Positions 1 through 10,846 of a DNA stretch of 64,000 nt are shown piece by piece (the first letter of the stretch is position 1; every line of letters starts with the position of its first letter). The notes under the pieces were generated by a model. The model was not told the origin of the DNA. It saw nothing but the letters and a program-made list of their open reading frames with translations, and ran no database searches. Position numbers and translations under genes: made by a program. This DNA is from Caprimulgus europaeus (taxonomy: Eukaryota; Chordata; Aves; Caprimulgiformes; Caprimulgidae), in NCBI GenBank assembly GCA_907165065.1, contig OU015541.1:12391001-12455000 (forward strand), written 5' to 3'.

Positions 1-130
1 TTAATGGGTAAGGAACAAAACTGAAACGGCCTCTGTGTGCTTTCATGACTGTCTCTAAAATAGCTGCTGCTGCCCTTTAAGCTGTTACAGGCAATGCAGG
101 CTGAGCCCTAGATCCAGTCTTACTGGGAAT

Positions 131-275
131 AGAGTCACAGACTTGTTTGTGTTGGAAGGGACCTTAAAGCTCATCCAGTTCCAACCCCCCTGCCATCAGC
201 AGGGACACCTTCCACTAGACCAGGTTGCTCAAAGCCTCATCCAACCTGGCCTTGGAACATGGCCAGGAATATTGG
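131..275 (-). repeat. CR1 LINE 3' fragment
   Basis: The stretch contains 'gttggaagggacc', 'ctcatccagttccaa' and 'caggttgctcaaagcctc', which are reverse-complement CR1 3'-end sequence typical of birds. It is close to identical over about 100 bp to the copy at 27653, so both belong to one subfamily. The left edge is the CR1 3' end and the right edge is a 5' truncation. Boundaries are approximate. Confidence 0.85.
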
Positions 276-929
276 AAAGGAGGAGTGGAGTTGTTACCTG
301 TGCTGGAGAAGCGTTGCATGTCTTTGCTAAAGACACTTTAAATAAATTGTTTGTTCCTTTAACTTCAGGAATATGAGTAGTAAATGTCAGAGGAAAGGGA
401 AGTTACAGACGTGCTGGGAAAGGAGGTTTGGTGGAGCCAATAACAAGGGAAGAATGAAACGTGTTAGGGCAGCAGGGAGAAGGAATTGTGATTGCTTTAA
501 CCCTTTGCTTGCTCGCGGGTTACTTGTGGATGAGATGAGAAAGAAGGATCTAGATGTTGCAAAATATTCTCTGGGTGTTGCAGGTTTATGCTGCTCTTTC
601 AACACCAGTGTCTTCCATCCAGCTGGGATTTACTCACTGCTCAGCTCCGTCAGGAAATGCTGAATTTGCTTTTTTAATAAGCACTTGGGTTTTTTGCTAT
701 TCCCCTCCGCTCCCCCGCCCTGTCGAGTCCCCGGGGAGACACTTTGTGCTTTTCTTGATGTTCTCTTACTTCAGAGAAGTGCAATTTTGAGGAGCAAATA
801 CGCTCTTTGACTCCTCCTTCCTAGTGCTGCTTGTGGGAGTTACTTCAGGCGGCTGAGGCTTGAGTTAATGTTTAGCAAGGCTTAGCTTCAGCCCGGGCTT
901 GGAAATAACTCCTTGCTATTTTCTGCTTG
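276..929. other. no gene seen
   Basis: The short open frames here have no recognisable motif and no consistent splice framework. The sequence becomes progressively GC-richer towards the CpG-rich block that follows. Confidence 0.5.
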
Positions 930-1395
930 CTCCGAGCGCTGGATGCTGGCGGTGGGCTGTGTCCTTCAGCCTGTGTCCCAGGCGTAGGCGGCTCAGCCTC
1001 GGGCATTGCTGCCTTGGAGGTGCTGGTGGATTTACCCTCACTGCTGCTCAGTCTGTCCGGACGAGTGGATGCAGGGAAGGAGGAGAGGATGCTCGCGGCC
1101 ACCCGATCCGCACCTCGTGGGTAACGAGGAGCGGCTCTTCGTTAGCAGCCGCAAGGCTCGGCAGCCGCTCCTTGACTGGGCAGCGGAGGAGCACGGATGG
1201 ACTGAGCACTGCTCTCCTCCCTGCCTGGACATGGACAAGCGTGGCATTCGCGGCTCTGGGGTGGCCAGAAGTGGGGTCCCCAGGCCCTCGGTGGTGCTGG
1301 AGCCTGCCCGGCCAGACCACTGCCCCCGGCTCGGCAGCCTCGGCAGGTACGGAGCGCGGTCGCGGGGTGGTCCCTCCTCCTCCTCCTCCTGAAGG
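930..1395. promoter_or_regulatory. CpG-rich block, candidate promoter / first exon
   Basis: CpG dinucleotides are dense here, for example around 1090-1200 and 1320-1370, while the flanks are strongly CpG-depleted. This is the signature of an unmethylated CpG-island promoter. A donor-like 'ggcag|gtacgg' at 1346/1347 could end a non-coding first exon of the + strand ARHGAP gene, whose first coding exon has an acceptor at 10643. The overlapping open frames have no recognisable domain and look like a by-product of the GC content. It could equally be the promoter of a gene to the left or a bidirectional one. No TATA box is evident. Confidence 0.45.
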
Positions 1396-3629
1396 CAGGG
1401 AGTAGAGGTAGGGCAACACCTGGGGCAGGGTAGGTGAAAAGGTAAATTTTCAGAGGTGAGCAGGCTGTAATATGCTCTTTAAAACTCCACTTTAACTGCC
1501 TTGATCATGAAATCAAGCCTATTCAAACTCCCCTTTTTTTTTGGTTTGTATTAACTCTATAATTGGGATCAGCGTAGTGATCTGTGGAAGTGGGACCTGG
1601 AGGGGCTGAAATGCAGACTGCACCTTTCCTTGTCATTCAGTGGTAACCCTGCCCTGGGAGCTTGTGGGGTTTGAGGCTGGGCAGTGATTTGTAGAACCGT
1701 TTGAAGGTAAGAACTGCAGATTGATAAAGGCTGCGCAGAGCACGCACACTAAAGGGTACAACTGCAAATGGAACTACTGTGCTTAACAAATGCTGTACTG
1801 GTGGTGTGCTTAAATGGCATCGAGTGACTTTAGACTTTATCTAACATGTATTTACATCAGTTTGGAAGTTTCACCAAGTTTCAGAACATCTCCCTGCTGC
1901 AGTAATCAGAACCTGTTGGTTTTGTGTGAATGTACTCAGTGTTTTTATTTCTAAGCATAGCTTACGTTTTCATATTTCTGTCTGACTTCTCATTTTTCCT
2001 AGTCTACTTTGACCTTGTGTGTAGAAGCAAGAAAGGAAATCTTTAAAGATCCCAGGCAAAATTTGAAATGTAAAAAAAAAAAAAATTAAAAATTAATAAT
2101 AATCTTAGGTGGAATGATACAGGAAAAACATGAGAAACTACTTGAAAATTACCCATGTGTAAGAGAATTAGACTGACACCTTGAGTATTGCAGAGATCCT
2201 CTGGTACAAATAAAAGTATTCAGTAACAGCTTCTGTTTTTTGCCAAACAAGTTAGTTGAGTTCCAGTGTCTGTACTGGTGCCAGAACACCTCTGCTGTCA
2301 GGTCTGAAGAGGTGCTACAGCAGGAACCCCAAATTTGCTTGCTAACTTTGACCACAACACTTAACTCCTGGCAAGTTACAATTCTCATCTGTTCGTTCTG
2401 GTCTCAGCAGCAGGTGAAACACGTCCCGTATGTACGTGTGTAACTAAGCCTCTCTGCTAAGATTGACCTAAAACATGCCTGTACAATAAGGTGGTGATAC
2501 ACCAACCATCCTGGTCTTCTAATTAATTGACTTTAATGACTGTTTATTTTTGCAGCAGTAACCATGGCGTGCTCGTTGGTTCCCATTAAGAGACCTGGTG
2601 GTGTTGTGCCTCCAAAGCACTGCTGAGCAAAAGCCACTGCTGAGCCAGCTCTCCCTCCCTCCTCTCCCTTCTCTCAGTGTTGTAAAGCTTGCAGTACAAG
2701 GGGTGGCTGGGGTTGGTGGCCTTGGTTTCCAGGCAGCACTCCAATTATTAGTTACAGAATTAGTTACAAGTCTCAACCAAGGGGAAGCTTTTCCTGGCAA
2801 TGGAATAGCCAAGCTCTTTGTTTTATGTGTAATGACTCTTACCTGAGAAATACAGCAAGAAGCTTATGACTGTCCTTCCTGTCTTCCTGCATCCCTAAAC
2901 CTCTCAGGCGTGAAGTATAGCTGGATTCCAGCACGTCTCTCAGCTCCTCCTTGCTTGGTGCTGGTCAGCAGGTTACTCTTGTGACCTCTTCAATGTCTCT
3001 TACTTGTTCCCATGCATCTGAGCAACAACTTGTAATTACTCTTCTCTGCTGTGGTGTAGGTACAGCTGGTAGAATGGGCTGTGACAAGAAATGAGTTCTG
3101 TCATCCTGATTTACTCTAAGTTCAACGTTAAAGGACTTGCAGGACTATTTAATATGTGTGAATCTGTGCTTTTGCATTAATGAATGATCACACAAAAAAT
3201 AAACTCATAACCTTTTTATAAAAGATTCAGACACACTGGCAGCCTGTCCTCTGAAAACCATGTGGTCCCTCACCCCCTTTGTCCCTAAGCTGGGCAGCTC
3301 AGGTGTGTAGAGCTTGAGCATCTCACCTGAAATCACAGGGGTGATGGAAATAAAGGAAGGGTGTCTCGTCTGACATAACGGTGACATGTTTTGAGGATGT
3401 GTTTAGTACCTGGGAGGTATTGACTCATTCTGGCCTCGGCAAAAATCCCTGGCACTGTGTGCTACAAGGATGTGACAGCCAAGTCACTAAAGGGCCATGA
3501 GTCCCTGCCAGCCACTTCGTGGGAATCTTGAGCACGGGCTCTGCCTTGTGGCAGCTGGAGAAAACCCAGGACAGGCTCTGTACTGCGGAGGGGCAGTGGG
3601 GATGGACACATGAATGGGATCTCCCATCC
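1396..3629. other. presumed first intron / upstream DNA, no gene seen
   Basis: This stretch is AT-leaning non-coding DNA with a poly(A) run near 2071-2084. The short open frames lack domains. If the CpG block is the gene's promoter, this is the start of a first intron of about 9 kb. Confidence 0.4.
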
Positions 3630-3815
3630 ACAGCCCTGTCCTGACTGGTCTGTGGGTTTTGCAGCCCTGTCCTGACTGGTCTGTGGGTTTTGCAGCCCTG
3701 TCCTGACTGGTCTGTGGGTTTTGCAGCCCTGTCCTGACTGGTCTGTGGGTTTTGCAGCCCTGTCCTGACTGGTCTGTGGGTTTTGCAGCCCTGTCCTGAC
3801 TGGTCTGTAGGTTTT
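3630..3815. repeat. 31-bp minisatellite, six copies
   Basis: A 31-base unit beginning 'gcagccctgtcctgactggt' and ending in 'tttt' recurs at 3630, 3661, 3692, 3723, 3754 and 3785. The inner copies are identical; the first differs at its first base and the last has a g-to-a change. Because 31 is not divisible by three, three copies cycle through all frames. That explains three overlapping repetitive open frames on the minus strand, which should not be taken as proteins. Confidence 0.97.
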
Positions 3816-5462
3816 GGCATCCTGGTGTTGTGCTGATAGGTGGAACTTGAATGGCAGCTTGGGTCTTTGTGGCTGCTGGATGGACAAAGCTGCTTGTGTG
3901 TTTAGATGACTGTGGTTTCAGTGGAGTGTGTGAGGATGGAATTAGGGATGAGAATGCCACCTTTCAATTAATGATTCTCATATAATCATCTAGTAGATCA
4001 GGCTTATCAATTCACAGCTGCATTAAGGATTGCAGTACTCCTCAAGCTTTGTTTTGGCCAGGTCCCCCTTTCTGCAGCCGGATTTCCGTGTTGGTGGAAG
4101 CCCTTTCCTGTTTGGCTCACCGTGCTAACACAGGGAAAGTGAACACCGGGCTCATCTGCAGTGACCTTGCAGTGAAACAAAAACCCATGTACCGAGAGCA
4201 TGGCGTGTGTCTTCTGAGGCCAAGACAAACGTTAGTGTGACGGGACAGACACTCAGCTAATAGACTAAACTAAACATGGCTTTGAATATTTTTAATTTGG
4301 CTGGATCTGCATGGGCTTATCCATCTGGTGTTTGTTCTGCTCTGAGTTTCAGTCTGAGACACCTCCAGGCAGATCTGTAATTACAGGCAACTTTCACTCT
4401 TCCTTAGCTTGCTTATTTAGACCCTTGCTGGACAGAGTGGGGACAAATTTATCCCAGATGAAGGCCTGAGGCACAGATGTTGGGATGGAGTTTCTTTGCC
4501 CTTAAATACTCTGATAGAAACACTTATTGTCATGTAAGCTATAATCTATGTTTTATTTAAAGCTCCCAGTGCTGTGCTAGAGGTAACCTTTGGAGTTTGT
4601 GTCCAGCACAGAAAGTGATGGAGGTGCCAAGCTAAAGCAGTGTCTTACACACACAAACATCAGGATTCAAGTCTTTCCTTCCACATAGCACTGGGCAAAA
4701 AAATCTGTTTTGTCTTTCTGGTGTCACTAGGGATGTCAGGACAGGAGTTGGGGAGTGCCTTGTTGTTGTTGGGATGAGGAAAAGCAGGATCTGGTATGAA
4801 GTACTCCACGCACGCAGAGCTATCTGGCACGTCCTCTTTATCACTTGCAGAACAGGCTTCTTCAAAACAACCTGAAACGACGCTGCTCCCGGAGCTGCTT
4901 GCATAATGGAAGATCTTGATGAACTGATTGCTGTGTTACTGAAAACAAGCTGTAATCTTATTAGCAAATTGTAGTAGAGACATCTGAGTTATTCTTGCTG
5001 GTGCTATAGAGACAGAGCTTCCAGCGTGCCGTCCCGTGGGTGCGAGGTCCTTGGTGAAATGCCTTAATGTGAAGATAAGCGGTGCTTGGCATCAGTGCTA
5101 CATAAACCAGCCTGGGCTGGAGGCACTGGGACTTCTGGTAGGGGATGCCCTCGGTGAAACTGCCAGGTACATCAGCAGATCCCCTGTGGTTAGATGTTTG
5201 CAAAGATGTATGTCGGCAGCGGCAGCCGGCTTCTAAAATTGCTTTAATTCTGCCTCTTTGGCTGCTGTGGTTTAGTTAAACCAGGGACAGTAAGGTATGG
5301 GAAGAGTTATGGGGTAGGTTACTGTTCATTGCTGCCACAGTAATTTGATAATTAGTCTGTCTTTACTTTTATGGTCTGGTCTAAGGAAGTTGAACCAGCC
5401 ACGTACTTTTCATTTTCTCCGAAGAGTAAACTTCAGTAATGCTCTTTTTGCTGCTTGTTGTG

Positions 5463-5481
5463 AGGAGGAGGAGGAGGAGGG
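5463..5481. repeat. (GAG)n microsatellite
   Basis: About six GAG/GGA units follow 'gcttgttgt'. They lie within non-coding sequence. Confidence 0.9.
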
Positions 5482-5586
5482 AACTGGTAGTCTGTGGTGT
5501 TTGTACTTTGTGTATAAAATCTGGGGGGGTTGTAGGAGTAACAAAGCCAGGCTTTATAGATTTGCTGTAAAGCTTGCTTTTGATTT

Positions 5587-5627
5587 AGACCTTTAGTAGA
5601 AAACCTATGGATTTCTACTAAAGGTCT
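5587..5627. repeat. perfect 16-bp inverted repeat, 9-nt loop
   Basis: The left arm at 5587-5602 (agacctttagtagaaa) is the exact reverse complement of the right arm at 5612-5627. They are separated by the 9-base loop acctatgga. No repeat family is recognised around it. A transcript in either direction would form a stable short hairpin. Confidence 0.95.
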
Positions 5628-5844
5628 TTCACAAGGCATCTCCTGGATAAATTTGCTGTCTGTGTTGGGAATGGAGTTTTGTGTAATTCTGTGTGTTGGA
5701 ATGAAAGAGCTGATTATGAATATTTCATCTAAAATTCTGATAATATATAGATTGACTTCTTTCATACAGAGAGTTGTTCTTATATTAACATTGATAACTT
5801 TAAAAGACTGAGGTTTAAGCTTCCAATACTTTCAGTAAGCAAAA

Positions 5845-5867
5845 TTATCTATATTTTATATAGATAA
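5845..5867. repeat. 10-bp AT-rich hairpin, 3-nt loop
   Basis: The arms ttatctatat and atatagataa flank ttt. It is a low-complexity hairpin of no evident function, about 220 bases from the 16-bp hairpin. Confidence 0.9.
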
Positions 5868-8800
5868 AGCTATAGATATGTGACTTATTGCTTCAGGATT
5901 TTTTCTAGCTTTTCAAGTACTCCTGTCTGTTTAACCTACTACATGATTTTAAACAAGAAAACCTATCAAGTTATGGACTGTGGTGGCTGATCTTGAAGAG
6001 ATTCTTTCTCTTCAGAATTAACTACACAGTTTTTCACTTGGGTTTAAGCTTCTTGCTCAGGGTAGGAACTTGGAAGAAAAGTGAAGAGGGGGCTTTTTCC
6101 TACATGGATTTTTTTTTGTTTGTTTCTTTTTTAATCTTGTGCTTTTGTACCCATCAATTGATTCTGACCTTGAAGTAAATTGAAAGCCAGCAAGACGTGC
6201 GTGTGTTGTGATGTTAACATTTTTGTTGTCTGACTTAGTCTTTATCTGACAAGATACTGCAACCAGTTGATAGGACAGTTTATCACTCTTGTTTTTTTAA
6301 ATTATTTTTTTATTTCAAAAGAGCTTGTGTATCGTGCTAGTGGTCTGAATTGCTATGATACTGGGACTTGGTGTACTGCTCCTAACTTGATCTTGAGGTT
6401 AATTCAACCTCCTACCATCTGTTTTTTGTTTCATGTGTGCCTTTGTGCTTGCTCCAGGTCTTTGGAAATGTCTTTTAAAAATAGGTGTTTGTGTGTGGAA
6501 GGACTGCCCGGTGTAACTTAATTCTTCTGTTCTTGTTGCTTTTTTCTCATCTTAGTTTTTCTGGAAATGGTATTAAAGGAATTGCATTTTCTTGGCTTAC
6601 ACTTGTCACCTCCTGTTCTGTTTGAAATGCTTGAGAAGGAACCTTTTTATTTATTCATCTACTAGAAAGGTATTTCAATGAGGGAAGGACATTGAGCAAG
6701 CAGTGAAGTAGCCTAGGCAGCTACAGATCCTTTGAGCAGCTCTCTGACAGGAATGGTTCAAGCCTGGACTGAAAAAATGCATAGCAACAGTGTTTATTTT
6801 ATTTTTATATTCAAGAGGGCCAAGAGTTGCGTGAGTGTTTGCAATGTGTTTGCTGTGTGGTGACAGTATCTAGGAACAGGTCAAAAACTACTCTGAGTCT
6901 TTGTATTCTAGCCCAGGAGCAGTGGGCCACCAACACTCAGCGCTATGCAGGCACGTAGATCTTGCTAAGGATGACCAATGCTCTACACAGAGAGGATTTA
7001 TAGAAGAAATAATTAAAAAATGAACTGTATGAGGTCCATGACAGTCTAATACCTCATAACTCTGCTGTTAATATTGTCAAGTCATGATTAGGCTGAAGGT
7101 GTTAAGGGAGTCAGCTGGATGAATCTCGAGCCTCATTAAAACTAATTCTGCTCTTAAATAGGAGGAGAAAGTTGCATTAGGATGATCAGTCTTCAGAGTC
7201 ATTCCTTTATGGCTTTTTGTTGAGTTAATTTTTAAAACTTGAGCTTTTTGTTACCTTGACAGTGCAACAGAGTGAACTTGATTATTCCACCCACCCTTTG
7301 CCCAGTTGCAACCGAGCGATTAACATTTTAAGACAACAATCTACACTTTCAATCTGAACTGTTGCTATGTTTATACGTCATAGATCAGCCTCTGTTGACT
7401 TGGGAATGCAATGAGGAAGAACAATCTTTTAGCTGCACTGAATCTAAAATTAACCTTCCACCTGGGTGGTTGGGTTTGTAGAGCACCACGCAGTGTGTTT
7501 GGGGTAGGGGGAAAATAGACCAGAGAATAAAAGACTTTCTAAATGTATAGACATGACTTTTGCTTTAGTGTTGTCCTGTGAGACAGGTAGAACAATGCTA
7601 GCTTAGGATTTGTAGAGCTGGGCTTTGGATCCTGCTACTCCTGTGTAGAGCTGCTGTGTGACTTTAGCATCTGCACCTTGCTCAAACTGAGTTTAGTGCC
7701 TCAGCTTAGAGGGTTCTTGAGACAAAAAAGTTAGGACAGCTTTTGGGCTGTTTGATGCACAAATAGTTCAAATATGGCTCTCTGAGAGTAGGCATGTAGT
7801 GTGACTGATGATGCAAGGACTACTAGATCATCTGTATTTCCAGCTATGGAAGGAAGGAAAATAACCATGGCTGGTACAGAAGCACGAGTCAGAGTGAGAT
7901 AGGGGTACAGCTGTTCAGTTTTTTTGATGAAACTGTATCCTTGCACCAGAACTATGTTGTCTTGGTATGGACTGAACATGCCAGTAGATCAAAAATAAGT
8001 GCTGGTAAGACTAAAGCCCAAAACTTGGACTGTAAAGATGGTGTGACCCTTCTCAGATGTACACCAGGAATCTGCCCTAATACCTTAGACAAGTATTACC
8101 CAACTTGGTCATAGCATCTCCTGGACTAGAACGTGCATTCAGGAGGTGGTGTTGGGTAAGTCATGCAGAACATCTAAGTCAAGTCACCCTTTTGAGAGAG
8201 CTGAACAGTATTTATGTTGGCTTAAATTTTTTGTTTTGCTTTGTTTTGTTTTTCCAGGCAAGCCCATGGCAGGCGTGGGGAAGGGATTGTCACAGCTAAG
8301 TGTGACACGGGCTTGCTGCAGAGCGTATGTGCTGGGTGCAAGCTGCTGCTCAGGTCTAGGGTAGGTTCTGCTGGATCTGCAAACCTAAGCTGTGTTTTGG
8401 TGTGAATCCATGGAGATTTCTGTGATGTTAGATGAGCTGGCTCTACACCAAGATGAACATGAAGGAAAAGTATGTCTCAGAGCTGCTTTGATCTGCATAA
8501 CCTAGATCCCACAGTAGTACAGCGCAGTAACTTACGGCAAGAGGAGTAGTTGTGTGCCTGCTGAGTGCCTTTAGTAGAGGGATTAGGAGAGCTGGTAGGA
8601 TGGTTCCTTAGCCTGTCTAGTGTTATGTGCTATCAGGCTGCTCTTCAGTGCAAGTTCAGCAGCCACAGTGTTTCTGGCACTGATATGGCCAAAACCAAGT
8701 CACTCAAGGTGAGTCCTCCTTCTAGTTTCATGTTGCAAGTGATGATTCCTATTGACTGGTGTGTGATATTATTCTAATGGGATATCATAGCAAGGTATTA

Positions 8801-10643
8801 AATAGTCTTTTTGGTGCTAGCAAGGTGGCTCTGTTTAAATGAATCCTCTTACAAGGAGGTTGTCAGCAAATGTGAGAAAATGGACAGAAATACTAAAGAT
8901 GAAGAGTTAAGGTGAGGGATGTGGTCTAAATTTTTAACTCCTAATGGGTAAGATATAAGTAAAGAGTTGAAAGGGGAAATAATTATTTGGGGTGATACCT
9001 GTAGTAGAACTGAGAGAGATGGGCATGGACCATGAAGGTAAAAAATAATTTTAAAAAAATCTTAGATTGACTATTTAAGTGCTCTACCAGGCTATGAAGT
9101 GGCATCTCAACTGGAAGCCTGTTATTTGGATATCCAGGAACAGGAAAGGGGGGTAGGAAGTGTGGGGATGGAAACTAAACAAGCAGATCACCTCTGCCCT
9201 TGTCAGAGGTGGGCTGGATGGAGTAATGGCACTTTTTAATCTGTGTTCCTGTAAAACAAACAAGTAAAAACCTTCTTATTCTTGTTCTCAATGCCATCGC
9301 TGGCTCCAGATGTTCCTGGAACGATGGTTATTGCTTTAGCTCTGACCTTTAGATGAGAAGGGCTGCCTCTGTGTGTTTTAGAAAAAAGTATGAGCATAAT
9401 ATGCATGCACATGTGTAAATGGAAGTGCAGAATATCCTCTGACATAGACCTCTTGGTAGATCTTCAAGTTTAGTCTTCTATGACTTGAAATGTCTCTTAT
9501 AATAGAAGCAAGTTAATGGCAGAACTGTTAATAATGGTTTTCTGGAATGAAAGGAACTAAAACTTACCAGATATCTTGCCATCTATAACTTCCTAAGTCT
9601 TTCTAGAGTTGGGAGGCTTAAATTGCACTTGGTGGTGGTTTTGTTGTCACGGTTTTCAAGGCACAAGACTTGATGTGTTTTGTTTGTTTTTTTTTGTCGT
9701 GAGACTAAAAAGCAATTCCCATCTGTGTTTGGTGGTGGCTGTTCACAGGTGTTTTTCAAACCACCCAGATTTAGTGTAGCATGTAGTCTCTTTAATTTCA
9801 TATTCCTGAATTGGATCATTGAGGTGTTTTCACAAGTAGGTGCCACTTATCCCTTTTTAAAAGAACCTCTGAAAAAGCAAGGTTTAAATTACTTACAACT
9901 CTTTGAAGGGAATTAAAATTCATTTTAGGAGAGACATTATTTTATGAACTGATGAGAACATCACAACTTTCTGCAGAGAGCTTGAAAGCTGAACAAGACC
10001 AGTCTGGGACTTCAGCCGCCCATGAATTAATCAACAGGGTGGTAAGAAAATTCTGTATGTTTGAATTTCCCAGGACATTTATGACATTTCACAGCTGAAA
10101 AATCTGGTCTGGGCAGGAAAAGAGGGCCTCAAACATCTGAGTTTGTTGCACTAGCTGAAGTATAGGAGACAGAGCTGTGCTGGTTTTTGCATACAGAGGA
10201 CAAGCCTACTGCATTCAGCCTGCTGTGGCTGGGAGTTGTTGGGTTTGCAGCATGTGCCAGTTGATCAGAACATGTGTGGCCCAAGCTTGAAACATCTTGG
10301 TGGTTTCTAAATGTAGAGGGTATCTGTGTAAGTGTGGAGGGCAGTCCTGGAAGCGAGTGTGGGAGTGGTGGGTGGTGTCTCAGAGGTCACTGGAAGGACG
10401 GTATCAGAAAACCCATGTTGATATTGCATCCTCTTGCGTGTTTGGACAGCAGTTTTTCCCCTACTCTAGGGGATTTGATCCCAACCTTGTCTGTTATTGC
10501 TCAACACTAACCAGAGGAAGTCTAGCACTTACCCCTGTTTGGCTTCTGTTGCAGTCATTAATCAATGAAGACTGCTGCATTGTGAATGCCCCATCTGAAT
10601 ACGTGTAGCTTAACCTCTCTCTCCTTATCTCTTCCTCTCTCAG

Positions 10644-10665
10644 TACCAGAAATTGTGCTTGCAAA
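10644..10665 (+). other. ARHGAP40: 5'UTR portion of first coding exon
   Basis: A strong acceptor (polypyrimidine tract ending 'cctctctcag') ends at 10643, 22 bases before the chosen ATG. Adenine at -3 of the ATG suits initiation. The frame upstream of the ATG stays open to the acceptor, so an additional upstream coding exon cannot be excluded from sequence alone. Confidence 0.6.
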
Positions 10666-10846
10666 ATGAGCCAGCTTCCTCTGAAGAGTCCTTTGGCATC
10701 CCCGGTGTCAGAGGGCACGAATTCCAGGGTAGAGTCTTTGGACAACTTGTCAATGGACAGTTTTTGGCTGGAAGTAGAGAACATTAAGCAGAGCGCTGAA
10801 GCCGAGCAAGAGGAATGCAGCCTTGCAGATGTCAAAACACAAGAGG
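10666..10846 (+). CDS. ARHGAP40: coding exon 1 (residues 1-60)
   Basis: The exon opens with [16 protein letters not shown] and contains the family motif [12 protein letters not shown]. Two Ser-Pro sites (S8, S12) could be proline-directed phosphosites. The donor is 'agagg|gtaggt' and the exon ends in phase 1. Confidence 0.85.

Larger units (their letters stand above)
3816..10643. other. presumed first intron, no gene seen
   Basis: This 6.8-kb stretch has only short open frames without recognisable domains on either strand. It holds a GAG microsatellite, two hairpins listed separately, and AT-rich simple sequence. The last 30 bases form a good polypyrimidine tract and AG acceptor before the first coding exon. 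Confidence 0.45.

Noticed and set aside
3425..3960. Three overlapping repetitive minus-strand open frames with a KPTDQSGQG-type repeat
   Set aside because: They are the three-frame reading of one 31-bp minisatellite. A repeat length not divisible by three makes all frames look alike, and there is no domain.
9952..10041. Open stretch with ATG ending in a donor-like GTG|GTAAGA, as a possible upstream coding exon
   Set aside because: It ends in phase 0, whereas joining in frame to the exon at 10644 needs two carried bases, so it would shift the ARHGAP frame. At most it could be a 5'UTR exon.
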